64,000 nucleotides of DNA from RH-AL1 sp050013235 (GCA_050013235.1 JBEKFQ010000004.1:41092-105091), one strand, 5' to 3'. Counted from the first letter of the stretch, positions 35,210 to 44,568 are shown. Notes: generated by a model not told the origin, from the letters alone. Numbers and translations: made by a program.

Positions 35210-35959
35210 ATGCCGGAAGTGATGCAGCAAGACAGCCCGGCCAATCAACGGCGCGCGGCTCTTGGCGAAGGCATGGACCACACGGCCCCGCCGCGCGAAG
35301 GCGCCGTCCGCGCGTCGGAGCGTCATACGGCTCGCGTGCGATTTCTCCGCCGCGCCATTGTCGCTGGGAGCACAATCACCATTTCCATTATTGCGATCGT
35401 CGCGATTTTCGACCCCTTGCACCATCTCCCGCATGGCATCAGCGTCGACGATGTCGGCGTGGAAGGCAATGTGATCACGATGCAATCGCCCAAGATCTCC
35501 GGCGTGAGGCAAGACGGAGGCGCATATGCGATCACGGCGGCCCAAGGCATTCAGGACATTACGAAGCCCAACCTGATGGAATTGCGCGGCCTCGACGTGA
35601 CAATGGGGATGACGGACAATACCAGTTCACGCATTACCGCCGATACCGGCGTCTATGACGGAAAAGAAGATAATATGTCCCTTGCCGGCCATGCCAGGAT
35701 CAAGAACACGAGCGGGTACGATCTTTTGATGCAAAGCGCGGTGATGAATTTCAAAACCGGCGTGTTTTCTTCCCGCGAGAGGCTCACGGTGACAGTATCG
35801 GGCGGGACGATCTCAGCGGATCAAATCGATATTACGGATAGCGGACATAAAGTGTCTTTCACCGGAAATATCGACTCGTCGTTCGACCCCCCGGATCAGC
35901 CGGACCTGCCGCCGGACCCGCAAGTGCCCCCCTCGCAAGAGCCCGTGGAGATACGGTAA
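35210..35959 (+). CDS. lptC: LPS export ABC transporter periplasmic protein LptC
   Basis: Single-pass inner-membrane component that receives lipopolysaccharide from LptB2FG and passes it to LptA. The 249-residue product has a basic cytoplasmic N-terminus, one TM segment (AIVAGSTITISIIAIVAIF) and a periplasmic beta-jellyroll with LAGHARIKNTSGYDLLMQSA. The C-terminus is rich in Pro and Asp (PPDQPDLPPDPQVPP). The start at 35210 follows GGAG. The stop overlaps the lptA start by one base (TAATG), implying coupled translation. Confidence 0.9.
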   Translation: MPEVMQQDSPANQRRAALGEGMDHTAPPREGAVRASERHTARVRFLRRAIVAGSTITISIIAIVAIFDPLHHLPHGISVDDVGVEGNVITMQSPKISGVRQDGGAYAITAAQGIQDITKPNLMELRGLDVTMGMTDNTSSRITADTGVYDGKEDNMSLAGHARIKNTSGYDLLMQSAVMNFKTGVFSSRERLTVTVSGGTISADQIDITDSGHKVSFTGNIDSSFDPPDQPDLPPDPQVPPSQEPVEIR

Positions 35960-36558
35960 TGCGCATCAGCGATACCCGGTGGCCGCGCGCTTTGTGCCGC
36001 GGCGGGCTTGTCCTTTTGGGATTGATTGCGGCGCCCTTGAGCGGGCTGGCCGAGCCGGCGGCTGCCACGCCGGCGCCAAAAACGCATTCCTCCGCGGTCC
36101 TGCCGGGGGGAAATAGCAAGCAACCCATTAGTATCCAGTCGGAATCGCTGGATTATTTCGACAAGGATCAAAAGCTTATCTACACCGGGAACGTCGTCGC
36201 GATCCAAGGCGAGAGCAAGCTGAAATGCAGCGTGCTGACCATCTTCTTGCCCCCGAAAACCGCGGGCCAGGGCGGCGCGGCACCCGCCTCGACCAGCCAA
36301 GTCCAGCATATGGACGCGGTGGGTCCGGTGACCTTGGTCTCGAAAGACCAAGTGGGGACCGGGGATCACGGCGTTTACGATAAAGTGAGCGATACCGTGG
36401 TGCTGAGCGGCAATGTGACGCTGAGCCAGGGCCCCAACGTGACCAAGGGCGACAAGCTCGTCTACAATCTCAAGTCCGGCCAAGCAAAAGTGACGGGGGC
36501 ACATGTCATAAGCATGTTTCAACCCTCGGAAGCGGCGGAACCCGGATCAAAAAAATAA
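35959..36558 (+). CDS. lptA: LPS transport periplasmic protein LptA
   Basis: Periplasmic bridge protein for lipopolysaccharide, 199 residues. A signal peptide (residues 1-31, LVLLGLIAAPLSGLAE) precedes the OstA domain: QPISIQSESLDYFDKDQKLIY, TGNVVAIQGESKLKC, VLSGNVTLSQGPNVTKGDKLVYNL. The domain is complete and normal in length. It starts on the lptC stop. The following lptB gene is unusually far away (477 bases) because a palindromic repeat lies between. Confidence 0.93.
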   Translation: MRISDTRWPRALCRGGLVLLGLIAAPLSGLAEPAAATPAPKTHSSAVLPGGNSKQPISIQSESLDYFDKDQKLIYTGNVVAIQGESKLKCSVLTIFLPPKTAGQGGAAPASTSQVQHMDAVGPVTLVSKDQVGTGDHGVYDKVSDTVVLSGNVTLSQGPNVTKGDKLVYNLKSGQAKVTGAHVISMFQPSEAAEPGSKK

Positions 36559-37035
36559 GCTAGGATATCCCAGCCAGACGGCGGCCGGTCCGCCGGCTCG
36601 AGGGCGAACCGCCGGATGCTTCATCACGGTGGCGTGATCAGCCCGTTTGAGGCATTGACGCGAGCCGGAGTTTCTTGTGGGACAATGAACCACAAATTTC
36701 AAAAGAACGCATTTTTTAGGGCGCCTCATTCCCTCCCATTGGAAAGCGTTCTAGAGCATGACCCGGAAAAGTTGCGGACTTTTGTTATCGAGGACATGCT
36801 TTAACTCCTTAGCGAAAGAGCGATTTCCCGTCCCTTTGGTGAGTCCACCGAAGCGGAAAGCGCTCTAACGCTTTTGAAGACAAGACGGCGTCCGGACGAC
36901 AGGACGCTAAGGTAGAGGACGACGTTGAAATTTTTTGGACATTTTCAGACCGGCCGGTGGTTTTCTCCCCGGACAGCAGGCGGGCGGAAACCGCCCGCCG
37001 CTGCTGGCGGAGCCGGGCGGGATGGAAGCAACGCC
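36559..37035. other. lptA-lptB spacer carrying repeat copy C
   Basis: A 477-base gap in a locus that is normally compact. It holds the dispersed repeat at 36754-36800 and, around it, two GGAAAGCG(T/C)TCTA half-motifs (36740-36754 and 36854-36867) related to the palindrome at 49892-49940. A GCGTCC/GGACGC inverted repeat lies near 36889-36908. No gene is supported. lptB may need its own promoter here. Confidence 0.55.
36754..36800. repeat. dispersed palindromic repeat, copy C
   Basis: GAGCATGACCCGGAAAAG, then TTGCGGACTTTTG, then TCGAGGACATGCT. It has the same layout and orientation as copy B, with 12 mismatches or fewer by eye. The downstream flank AACTCCTTAGCGAAAGAGCG matches copies B and D. 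Confidence 0.85.
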
Positions 37036-37863
37036 ATGGCGATCCTCGATCTCAACGATGCGGATCGAGACCACACTGGCGCGTTTCCGGGAGATAGCAG
37101 CGAAGCCAGCGGCGGATTCAGCGTTGCGCCCGAAAGCGGAGACGGGGTCCTCTCGGTCAACCATGTGGCCAAGGCCTACAAGGCGCGGCGCGTGGTGGAA
37201 GACGTCAGCCTCACGGTCAGGCGTGGGGAAGCCGTCGGTCTGCTCGGCCCCAATGGCGCCGGCAAGACCACCGTCTTCTATATGATCACGGGCCTGGTCC
37301 GCCCGGATGCCGGCACGATCGAACTCGACGGGCACGACGTCACGAACTTGCCGATGTACCGGCGCGCGCGCCTCGGGATCGGCTACTTGCCCCAAGAAGC
37401 CTCGATTTTCCGCGGTCTCAGCGTCGAGGATAATATCCGCGCGGTTCTGGAAATCGCGGAACCCGACAAGGGCAAACGGGAGCGTGAACTCGACGCGCTT
37501 CTCAATGAGTTCGACCTGACGCGGTTGCGCAAGTCCCCATCGGTCGCTTTATCGGGCGGCGAAAGACGGCGGTGCGAAATCGCCCGCGCCCTCGCCAACC
37601 GCCCCTCGTTCATGCTGCTCGACGAACCCTTTGCCGGGATCGACCCCATCGCGGTGGGGGATATCAGAGTCCTCGTCCAACATTTGAAGCGCCGCGGCAT
37701 CGGCGTCTTGATTACGGACCACAATGTGCGGGAGACGCTCGGGCTCATCGACCGTGCCTATATCATCCATTCCGGGCATGTGCTGACAGAAGGGCTCCCC
37801 GAGGAGATCGTCGAAAATGCCGATGTCCGCCGCCTCTATCTCGGCGAGGATTTCCGGTTCTAA
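37036..37863 (+). CDS. lptB: LPS export ABC transporter ATP-binding protein LptB
   Basis: Cytoplasmic ATPase that powers lipopolysaccharide extraction with LptF and LptG. The 275-residue product has about 35 non-conserved N-terminal residues, then LSVNHVAKAYKARRVVEDVS. Walker A is GPNGAGKTTVFYM, the Q-loop region GYLPQEASIF, the signature LSGGERRRCEIARAL and Walker B FMLLDEPFAGIDPIA. ISDHNV-type ITDHNVRETL and the C-terminal LYLGEDFRF are LptB-specific. I prefer ATG 37036; the frame is open back to TTG 36925. rpoN follows, as usual in this order. Confidence 0.95.
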   Translation: MAILDLNDADRDHTGAFPGDSSEASGGFSVAPESGDGVLSVNHVAKAYKARRVVEDVSLTVRRGEAVGLLGPNGAGKTTVFYMITGLVRPDAGTIELDGHDVTNLPMYRRARLGIGYLPQEASIFRGLSVEDNIRAVLEIAEPDKGKRERELDALLNEFDLTRLRKSPSVALSGGERRRCEIARALANRPSFMLLDEPFAGIDPIAVGDIRVLVQHLKRRGIGVLITDHNVRETLGLIDRAYIIHSGHVLTEGLPEEIVENADVRRLYLGEDFRF

Positions 37864-38020
37864 CCATTAACCAAGGGTAAATTTTTTTTAGCCCCGCGAG
37901 GCGAAACAAATGCTTGGAATGCGGGACAAGACGGAATGCTAGTGCTATAAGCAAAAAACGGGCCGCGATTCACGTGACAGGATTCGTGGACGATCATGTC
38001 AGGCATGAGTTGCATTTGCG

Positions 38021-39580
38021 ATGGCTCTAGGCACCAAGCTTCTCATACGCCAAGGCCAGTCCTTGGTGATGACCCCCCAGCTCCTGCAGGCGATCAAACT
38101 CCTGCAGTTTTCCAACATCGAATTGGCGTCCTTCGTCCAAGAAGAGCTCGAGCGCAATCCGCTTTTAGAGCGCGCCGACGACGCCGGCCCCGTCAACGAA
38201 CCGGTTGCCACGAATGATCACGATCCGCGGGTCGAAGCGGATTCGTCGCTGGGCGGCGAGTTTAACGACGGCGTCGAGGCCGATTGGAGCTCGGAAAGCT
38301 TCGCGACGGACCAGGGCTCCTTGGAAGCGAGCCTCGGGACCGAACTGAATAATAGTTTCGACAGCGACCGCGCGCCCACCCCCGCCGAGCAGCCCGACCC
38401 GTTTTCGGAAGCAGGCCTTTCCGCCAATTCGTGGTCGGGGTCCGGCAGCCCGAGCAGCGAGGGCGAAGGCTCGAACCTCGAATCCTACATCGCCGCGCGG
38501 CTGACGCTCCGGGAACACCTTTCGGAGCAGCTTCCCCTGGCCGTGGCCGATCCCGGCGACCGTCTGATCGGTCTGGCGCTGATCGATGCGATCGACGATT
38601 CCGGTTATCTCGGGGAAAATCTGGCTGATATTGCGGATCGGCTCGGGGCGCCGCTTTCGCGTGTCACCGAAATCCTCGAGACCATCCAGACTTTTGACCC
38701 GGTTGGGGTGGGCGCCCGCAACCTTGCGGAATGCCTGACGCTTCAACTGCGTGAACGCGACCGTTTCGACCCCGCGATGGAGGCTCTCGTCGCCAATCTC
38801 GGCATGGTCGCGCGCCGCGACATGGCTGGACTTCGCAAGGCCTGCGGCGTCGACGATGAAGACATCGCCGACATGATTGCCGAGATCAAGCGCCTCGACC
38901 CGAAGCCGGGCCGCGCCTTCGGCTCCAGCGCGATCCAGCCCGTGGTCCCCGATGTGAATGTCCGGCTGGCTCCCGATGGCTCCTGGTTGATCGAACTCAA
39001 CACGGACGTGCTGCCGCGCCTCCTCGTGAACCAGACCTATGCCGCCCGGATTTCACGCCACAAGGGAAGCGAAGCGGACCGGAGCTTTGTGTCGGGTTGT
39101 CTCCAAACCGCCAATTGGCTGACGAAAAGTCTCGAACAACGCGCCCGCACCATTCTCAAAGTGTCGAGTGAGATCGTGCGCCAGCAAGATGCCTTTTTTG
39201 CCTATGGCGTGGAGCATCTGCGGCCGCTCAACCTCAAGGCCATAGCGGAGGCGACGGGCATGCATGAATCGACTGTGTCGCGGGTCACCTCCAACAAATA
39301 TATCTCGAGCCCCCGAGGCCTGTTCGAACTGAAATATTTCTTCACCGCCTCGATCGCCTCGAACGACGGCGGCGATTCGCATTCGGCCGAATCGGTGCGC
39401 TTCCGGATCAAGCAAATGATCGAACGCGAGAGCGCCAGCGAAATTTTGTCGGACGACGCCATCGTCGAGCGCCTGAAAAGCTCGAATGTCGACATCGCTC
39501 GACGTACGGTAGCTAAATACCGAGAAAGCATGCGCATTCCCTCTTCGGTGGAACGGCGCCGGCAAAAGGCCGTGCATTAG
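38021..39580 (+). CDS. rpoN: RNA polymerase sigma-54 factor
   Basis: Alternative sigma factor for -24/-12 promoters, 519 residues. Region I begins MALGTKLLIRQGQSLVMTPQ with glutamine-rich activator-contact sequence (LLQAIKLLQFSNIEL). Region II is acidic. Region III has the core-binding part and the helix-turn-helix ATGMHESTVSRVTSNKYIS. The RpoN box ARRTVAKYRE lies at about residues 493-502. All functional parts are present. It should serve the promoter predicted at 32043-32058. The hpf and ptsN genes that often follow rpoN are not here. Confidence 0.97.
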   Translation: MALGTKLLIRQGQSLVMTPQLLQAIKLLQFSNIELASFVQEELERNPLLERADDAGPVNEPVATNDHDPRVEADSSLGGEFNDGVEADWSSESFATDQGSLEASLGTELNNSFDSDRAPTPAEQPDPFSEAGLSANSWSGSGSPSSEGEGSNLESYIAARLTLREHLSEQLPLAVADPGDRLIGLALIDAIDDSGYLGENLADIADRLGAPLSRVTEILETIQTFDPVGVGARNLAECLTLQLRERDRFDPAMEALVANLGMVARRDMAGLRKACGVDDEDIADMIAEIKRLDPKPGRAFGSSAIQPVVPDVNVRLAPDGSWLIELNTDVLPRLLVNQTYAARISRHKGSEADRSFVSGCLQTANWLTKSLEQRARTILKVSSEIVRQQDAFFAYGVEHLRPLNLKAIAEATGMHESTVSRVTSNKYISSPRGLFELKYFFTASIASNDGGDSHSAESVRFRIKQMIERESASEILSDDAIVERLKSSNVDIARRTVAKYRESMRIPSSVERRRQKAVH

Positions 39581-39996
39581 AGCGTCTCCCATTTGGGAAA
39601 AATCACCCAAGCGATAAGAACTCGCGCTCTTTACAAGAGGGTCGAGGTGTCCCCGATCGCAATAGTCCGCGCCTTTTGAGGGACAGGCTCGGGAGCTTTT
39701 CGCCTGGAGCGCCTTTCATGGCAGGATGGGGTCCAATGGTGAAGCGCGCTCCTTTTCCAGCGCCGGCGGGAGAAGGAGCAGCATCCTGATTCCCGGGTCC
39801 GCCTGCCTCGGTGAAAGGCTGCCCCCCGCGGCCGCTTTGATGGCGGGAAAGCGCCATCCCTCGGATTTAAAATCGCCCTAAAATCTCGTATAACGAGCAT
39901 ATTAACGGAAACATGCCGATCGCCGCCCATATTTTATATCTTGATTAAACCGTTGGTTGTATATTTAAATGGCTAAATGACTCTGGCGGATTGACG
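39581..39996. other. rpoN downstream region with partial dispersed repeat
   Basis: A 416-base gap. Near 39578-39640 the sequence AGAGCGTCTCCC ... AGAACTCGCGCTCTTTACAAGAG resembles the flank of repeat copies B-D without the central palindrome, so it looks like a truncated or decayed copy. The rest shows no gene: neither hpf nor ptsN, which commonly follow rpoN, can be recognised in any frame. Confidence 0.5.
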
Positions 39997-40167
39997 ATGC
40001 TGTCCCTCGATGCGGAAAAGAACGACCGGCGCGACTACCTGCTCGATATGATCGAGCAACTCGCGGAGCTTGCGCGTGAAATCGGTGAAATAGAAGTGGC
40101 GATCCATCTCGACGCCACGGTCGAAGCGCGGCGTTACACCCGGGAAAAAGACCAAAAGCGGGATTGA
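39997..40167 (+). CDS. small conserved-looking protein, 56 residues
   Basis: A 56-residue acidic/basic helical protein: MLSLDAEKNDRRDYLLDM, then IEQLAELAREIGEIEVAIHL and a basic C-terminus. Heptad-like leucine/isoleucine spacing suggests one amphipathic helix or a short coiled coil. No signal peptide or cysteine is seen. It lies between rpoN and the converging PHB depolymerase gene. I do not recognise a named family, but its amphipathic pattern and clean frame support a real gene. Confidence 0.6.
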   Translation: MLSLDAEKNDRRDYLLDMIEQLAELAREIGEIEVAIHLDATVEARRYTREKDQKRD

Positions 40168-40203
40168 CCAATCCCGCCCCGTCAGTTCTGGCAAGGCCGG
40201 GGC

Positions 40204-41445
40204 CTAGACCGCGAATTTGCTGTTGAACGCGAGAATCTCCGGCACGATGCCCGTACGGAACCGGGAGCCGTTGAACACCCCGTAATGGCCGACACCCTTC
40301 TGGACGTAATCGTGCTTGAACTCCGCGGGGATATTCGAGCAGAGACGATGGGCTGCCTTGGTCTGGCCGGGGCCGGAAATATCGTCGTTCTCCCCCTCCA
40401 CCGTCATCAGCGCCGTGCGATGAATCGCGGAGAGATCGACGGGTTGCTTCCGATGGACCATCGTTCCCTTGGGCAGCCTATGTTCGACGAAAACGGTGTC
40501 GATGGTCTGTAGATAAAATTCAGCGGTCAGATCCATGACGGCGAGATATTCGTCGTAGAAATCGCGATGTTTCTCACCCGATTCGCCATCGCCCTTGATG
40601 AGATGGTTGAACATTTCGACATGGGCGTCGACATGCCGGTCGACATTCATGGCCATGAAACCGGACAGCTGGAGAAATCCGGGATAAACGAGGCGGCCGA
40701 AACCCGGATAGGGATAGGGAACGGAATGAATGCAATTGGCGCGGAACCATTTGCTGCCGCGCTTTTCCGCAAGCACATTCACGGCGGTCGGCGATTCCCG
40801 CGTGTCGATCGGCCCGCCCATCAAGATCATGGTATCGGGCACATCCGGATCGTTCGCGGCCTCCATGAGGGCCACGGCGGCGATCAAGGGAACGGCTGGC
40901 TGACACACGCCAAGACTATAAAGCGGGCCGCCGTCCCCTTTCAGCACATGACAAATCTCGATGAGATAATCGATGTAATCGTCGAGATCGAAATGTTCCT
41001 GCGCGGGCACCATCCGCGCATCCTTCCAATCCGTGAGGTAGACGTCGTAATGCGGAAGAAAGGCTTCGACCGTGCCGCGCAACAGCGTGGCGTAATGACC
41101 CGACATGGGGGCGATGATCAAAAGCTTGGGTTGGGCCGTGCCCGCGGGCAGGTCGCGCCGAAATCGCAGGAGCCGGCAAAATGGCTTGGACCAGACAACC
41201 TCTTCCTCGACGGCGATCTCTTGCCCGTCGATCGATGTGCGACTCAGCCCAAAGGCTGGTTTGCCGTAACGGCGCGTCAATCGCTCGAACATTTCGGCCG
41301 AGGCCGCAATGTTCCGGCCAATTTGAGTTTTGGACAACGGATTCAATGGATTGCGCGCCCAGAAGCGGGCCGCGTCGCAAGCTGCCCTTAAAGGAGCAAA
41401 CGTCATATAAGCCAGTTCGTGAACTTGGTAAGAATATGGATTCAT
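40204..41445 (-). CDS. phaZ: intracellular polyhydroxyalkanoate depolymerase
   Basis: Enzyme that mobilises stored polyhydroxybutyrate granules. The 413-residue product starts MNPYSYQVHELAYM, typical of this family, and has the PHB_depo region LLIIAPMSGHYATLLRGTVEAF. The lipase-box-like catalytic Cys appears in LYSLGVCQPAVPLIAA, with Cys in place of Ser as known for intracellular PhaZ. The conserved C-terminus reads VGHYGVFNGSRFR. It indicates that the organism makes PHB, although the synthase is outside the window. Start ATG 41445 chosen over 41460 on homologue length. Confidence 0.95.
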   Translation of the reverse strand: MNPYSYQVHELAYMTFAPLRAACDAARFWARNPLNPLSKTQIGRNIAASAEMFERLTRRYGKPAFGLSRTSIDGQEIAVEEEVVWSKPFCRLLRFRRDLPAGTAQPKLLIIAPMSGHYATLLRGTVEAFLPHYDVYLTDWKDARMVPAQEHFDLDDYIDYLIEICHVLKGDGGPLYSLGVCQPAVPLIAAVALMEAANDPDVPDTMILMGGPIDTRESPTAVNVLAEKRGSKWFRANCIHSVPYPYPGFGRLVYPGFLQLSGFMAMNVDRHVDAHVEMFNHLIKGDGESGEKHRDFYDEYLAVMDLTAEFYLQTIDTVFVEHRLPKGTMVHRKQPVDLSAIHRTALMTVEGENDDISGPGQTKAAHRLCSNIPAEFKHDYVQKGVGHYGVFNGSRFRTGIVPEILAFNSKFAV

Positions 41446-41775
41446 AATCGCACCAGGCATTAGGATCGCCCAAAAATGTGAAGGCCGCGCATGGCTGGAA
41501 CAGCCACAAAGCGATCAGCCATCCACTCAAATCACTGTTTACACTGTTCACACTATTTATAGCCGGATCGCAGCAATATCAACCGGCCGAACAGCCGCCT
41601 CCCAAGCAATCCATTTCAATGGCGCACGACACAATTTATCTCGACACCGCATTTTATTACGATGCCGGTTTTGCTTTCCTTTAAATCCGGCCGTCAGTTC
41701 AAGCTAAAAAAAATATATAAATCAATCTCGTCAAGCTGATCGAACGGACCATGCTTCTTAAGATCGCACCGGCGG
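41446..41775. other. phaZ-regB divergent spacer
   Basis: A 330-base AT-richer divergent region carrying the promoters of phaZ and of the RegB-type kinase gene. At 41533-41559 three 9-base units, CACTGTTTA, CACTGTTCA and CACTATTTA, lie head to tail. A short open frame at 41478-41684 has no protein-like features. No other site is clear. Confidence 0.5.
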
Positions 41776-43323
41776 GTGCGATGGCCGCAAACCCGCAACG
41801 ACGGGAAATGGCATCCAGTTGCGGTTTTATCGCACCATGCCCATATCAAATCCTTAGCCATCCCTATCATTGGGCCCTATAAGATTGGGCGCCTCGCTCA
41901 CGAAACGGAAAGGCCAAAGCGCTTGCCTGATACCGTAGGGAAAACTTTGGATATCGACCTCGGCCACCGGTCGCGACGGCCACGCGTCGATACGCTGGTC
42001 CGTCTGCGATGGCTCGCCGTCACGGGCCAGTGCGTCGTGGTTCTCGGGACTTATTTCGGCCTTGGGTTTCCCTTGCCGATCAGTCTTTGCAGCCTGGTCA
42101 TCGCCGCCTCGGCCTGGGTGAATATCGCGCTTCGGATCCGTTTCTGCCACAGCGACCGGCTCGAGGACCGCCCGGCGTTCTATCTCATGACCTACGATCT
42201 CCTGCAGTTGACGGCACTTCTCTATCTGACGGGCGGCCTCGAAAATCCCTTTGCGATGCTGTTCCTCGCGCCGGTCATGATTTCGGCGGTCTCGCTTTCG
42301 GCGCGTTTCACGGCCTCGCTCACCTTTCTCGTGATCATCTGCGCGACCTCCCTCATCGCCTATCACTACCCCCTGCCCTGGTTTCCCGGCCAGCCGATGA
42401 ACCTGCCCTTTCTCTATACCGTGGGCATTTGGGGCGGCATCGTCCTGGGCGCGAGCTTCACCGCCGCCTATGCCTGGCGGGTCGCCGAAGAGGCACGCCG
42501 CTTGGCCGATGCCTTGGCCGCGACGGAGCTTGTACTGGCGCGCGAGCAACATTTGACTCAGCTCGACGGGCTCGCCGCCGCTGCCGCGCACGAACTCGGG
42601 ACGCCGCTGGCGACGATCAAACTGGTGGTCAAGGATCTACAGAAGCAATTTCCAACCTCCGGCCCGATCGGCGAGGACTTCACGCTTCTGATGCAGGAGG
42701 TGGAACGCTGCCGCAAGATCCTGGGAACGCTGACGTCGCTCGGCAACGAGCCCGGTGAAATCATCGGCAATTTGACGCTTGGCCATCTCCTCGAGGAGGT
42801 TGTCCAACCCCAGCGCGATTTCGGCATTTCCATCACGATCTTGAAGGAAGGCGGCGGCAAGGAGCCGGTCTGCCGGCGCAATCCCGGCATGCTGTACGGC
42901 CTGGGAAACCTCGTCGAAAACGCGATCGACTTCGCATCCGCCGAGGTGCGCGTGATTGCCCGCTGGACCGAGACGATCGTCGCCATCGTCATCGAGGACG
43001 ATGGCCCAGGCTTCGCGGCCGATGTCATGATGCGGCTCGGCGAGCCCTATCTGACCCAAAAGGCCGGGCGGCATGTCAAAACCGGCGACGGTGCCGGCCT
43101 CGGCCTTGGCCTGTTCATCGCGAAAACCTTGTTGGAACGCGCCGGGGCGAGTGTGTCCATGGCCAATGCGGCCGCGCCGCGGCATGGGGCGCGCATTACA
43201 ATTTTATGGCCGCGAGCAACTTTCGAACGCGGCCGGACGTACAACCACTTATTCGACCCCGGCACTAACGCGGGCTCCGTAACATGGGACCGCAACGCGG
43301 AAAAGGTAAACGGCGATGGATAA
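41776..43323 (+). CDS. regB: redox sensor histidine kinase, RegB/ActS/PrrB family
   Basis: Global redox sensor kinase, up to 515 residues from GTG 41776. About six TM segments span residues 70-240. The quinone-linked RegB motif GGxxNPF is present as GGLENPF (153-159). The H-box HELGTPLATIK has the phospho-acceptor at His272, and the redox-active cysteine sits in VERCRKIL (Cys312), spaced as in RegB. The ATP-binding part has NLVENAIDFA and GLGLGLFIAKTLLE. The first 60 or so residues are not conserved, so translation may begin further in. It overlaps regA by eight bases. The target regulon likely includes respiration and carbon or nitrogen metabolism, by family knowledge. Confidence 0.93.
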   Translation: MRWPQTRNDGKWHPVAVLSHHAHIKSLAIPIIGPYKIGRLAHETERPKRLPDTVGKTLDIDLGHRSRRPRVDTLVRLRWLAVTGQCVVVLGTYFGLGFPLPISLCSLVIAASAWVNIALRIRFCHSDRLEDRPAFYLMTYDLLQLTALLYLTGGLENPFAMLFLAPVMISAVSLSARFTASLTFLVIICATSLIAYHYPLPWFPGQPMNLPFLYTVGIWGGIVLGASFTAAYAWRVAEEARRLADALAATELVLAREQHLTQLDGLAAAAAHELGTPLATIKLVVKDLQKQFPTSGPIGEDFTLLMQEVERCRKILGTLTSLGNEPGEIIGNLTLGHLLEEVVQPQRDFGISITILKEGGGKEPVCRRNPGMLYGLGNLVENAIDFASAEVRVIARWTETIVAIVIEDDGPGFAADVMMRLGEPYLTQKAGRHVKTGDGAGLGLGLFIAKTLLERAGASVSMANAAAPRHGARITILWPRATFERGRTYNHLFDPGTNAGSVTWDRNAEKVNGDG

Positions 43324-43912
43324 TCTTGCTGGAGAACTGAAAAGCCCGGTCCCGGCCGGTCATGGCTTTTTAAGCCTCGGCGCCAGTGCGGATAAATCGC
43401 TGCTGATCGTCGATGACGACAAGCCTTTCTGTCTGCGCCTGACCCGCGCCATGGAATCGCGCGGCTTCACGGTCACGGCAGCGGCCACCGTGGCCGAGGG
43501 CCTTGGCGCGATTGCCAATGCACCGCCCGCCTTCGCCGTGATCGACCTTCGCCTTTCCGATGGCAACGGGCTCGATATCATGTCCGAATTGAAGGCGCGG
43601 CGCCCGGACACGCGCGCGATCATCCTGACGGGCTACGGCAATATCGTCACCGCCGTCACGGCGGTCAAACTCGGCGCGTTCGATTATCTCGCCAAGCCCG
43701 CCGATGCCGACGAAATCTATAATGCGTTGATGGCGACGCAGCACGACAAGGCGGCGCTGCCGGAAAATCCGATGTCCGCCGACCGCGTGCGTTGGGAGCA
43801 TATCCAGCGGATCTACGAGCTTTGCGGACGCAATGTCTCGGAAACCGCGCGCCGCCTCAACATGCACCGGCGGACCTTGCAGCGCATTCTCGCGAAACGC
43901 GCGCCGCGCTGA
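43316..43912 (+). CDS. regA: redox response regulator, RegA/ActR/PrrA family
   Basis: DNA-binding partner of RegB, 198 residues. The receiver domain has the acidic triplet DDD at 33-35, the phospho-acceptor Asp77 in FAVIDLRLSDGNGLDI and the conserved Lys in DYLAKPADADE. A Pro-containing linker leads to a C-terminal Fis-type helix-turn-helix (RNVSETARRLNMHRRTLQRIL), whose sequence is nearly invariant in the RegA family. It overlaps the kinase gene by eight bases, so the two are co-translated. Confidence 0.95.
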   Translation: MDNLAGELKSPVPAGHGFLSLGASADKSLLIVDDDKPFCLRLTRAMESRGFTVTAAATVAEGLGAIANAPPAFAVIDLRLSDGNGLDIMSELKARRPDTRAIILTGYGNIVTAVTAVKLGAFDYLAKPADADEIYNALMATQHDKAALPENPMSADRVRWEHIQRIYELCGRNVSETARRLNMHRRTLQRILAKRAPR

Positions 43913-43928
43913 ACTTCCCATTATCCCA

Positions 43929-44468
43929 TTATCCCAACGGCTGCATCGCGGCGATCTGCGGATCGCTGAGGCCATGCAGCCGTTGCGCCGCCGTCTGCGC
44001 GAAGCGCATGAGAACGGCGCGGCGGCTGGCCGCGCTCAGCCGGTGCTCCGGCGCTTCGCGCATGATGGCGGCGCCATAGGCATCGGCGACGATCAGCCCG
44101 GCGTCCGCCGGCATGACCTCCGGCGGCATGTCCTCCGGAATCGCAAAATACAGCCGGTCGCAATGCAGGCGGTAATCCCGCCATTTCTGATCCGCGCGGA
44201 AATCGGCGAGCGAAGATTTGATCTCGATAATATGGATCGTCCCATCGCTCGAAAGCGCCACCACATCGGCACGCCGGCCCGATTGCAGCGTCAATTCCGT
44301 CACGCTGCTAAAACCCTTGGCCCGCAGCAAGCGGCGTGTCCCGCGCGCGACGAACAAAGCGGTCTCGGATTGGCGGCCATCGATGGGCGCCACGGGTTCG
44401 ATGAGACGGGGCATGGAGAGCGCCAGGGAAGAAAAAATTGAGCGTATTCGATTTGTCCGGGCCGGCAT
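43929..44468 (-). CDS. mmcB: MmcB-family DNA repair protein
   Basis: A PD-(D/E)XK-fold nuclease-like protein named for mitomycin C resistance in Caulobacter. The segment GRQSETALFVARGTRRLLRA, then GRRADVVALS and IHIIEIKSSLADFRADQKW carry the D ... ExK pattern (Asp in RADVV; Glu and Lys in EIKSS). RLYFAIPEDMP follows. The start may be ATG 44468 (GGAGGG about 12 bases upstream) or ATG 44414, closer to typical N-termini. Converges on regA with a 16-base gap. Confidence 0.88.
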   Translation of the reverse strand: MPARTNRIRSIFSSLALSMPRLIEPVAPIDGRQSETALFVARGTRRLLRAKGFSSVTELTLQSGRRADVVALSSDGTIHIIEIKSSLADFRADQKWRDYRLHCDRLYFAIPEDMPPEVMPADAGLIVADAYGAAIMREAPEHRLSAASRRAVLMRFAQTAAQRLHGLSDPQIAAMQPLG

Positions 44469-44568
44469 AGAGCGTGCCGCCCTCCCCCCATAAGGCCAAG
44501 CAGCCCGTGGCTGGAATTTTTCGCCGGAGACCTTAAATTCTCAGCTTTCACCGGAGCCATGGCGATCG

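Noticed and set aside
39603..39930. Remnant of hpf or ptsN after rpoN
   Set aside because: Neither strand shows residues typical of these families; the frames present look like chance.
41478..41684. Small plus-strand frame between phaZ and regB
   Set aside because: No good start context and an irregular, non-conserved-looking sequence; it lies where promoters are needed.
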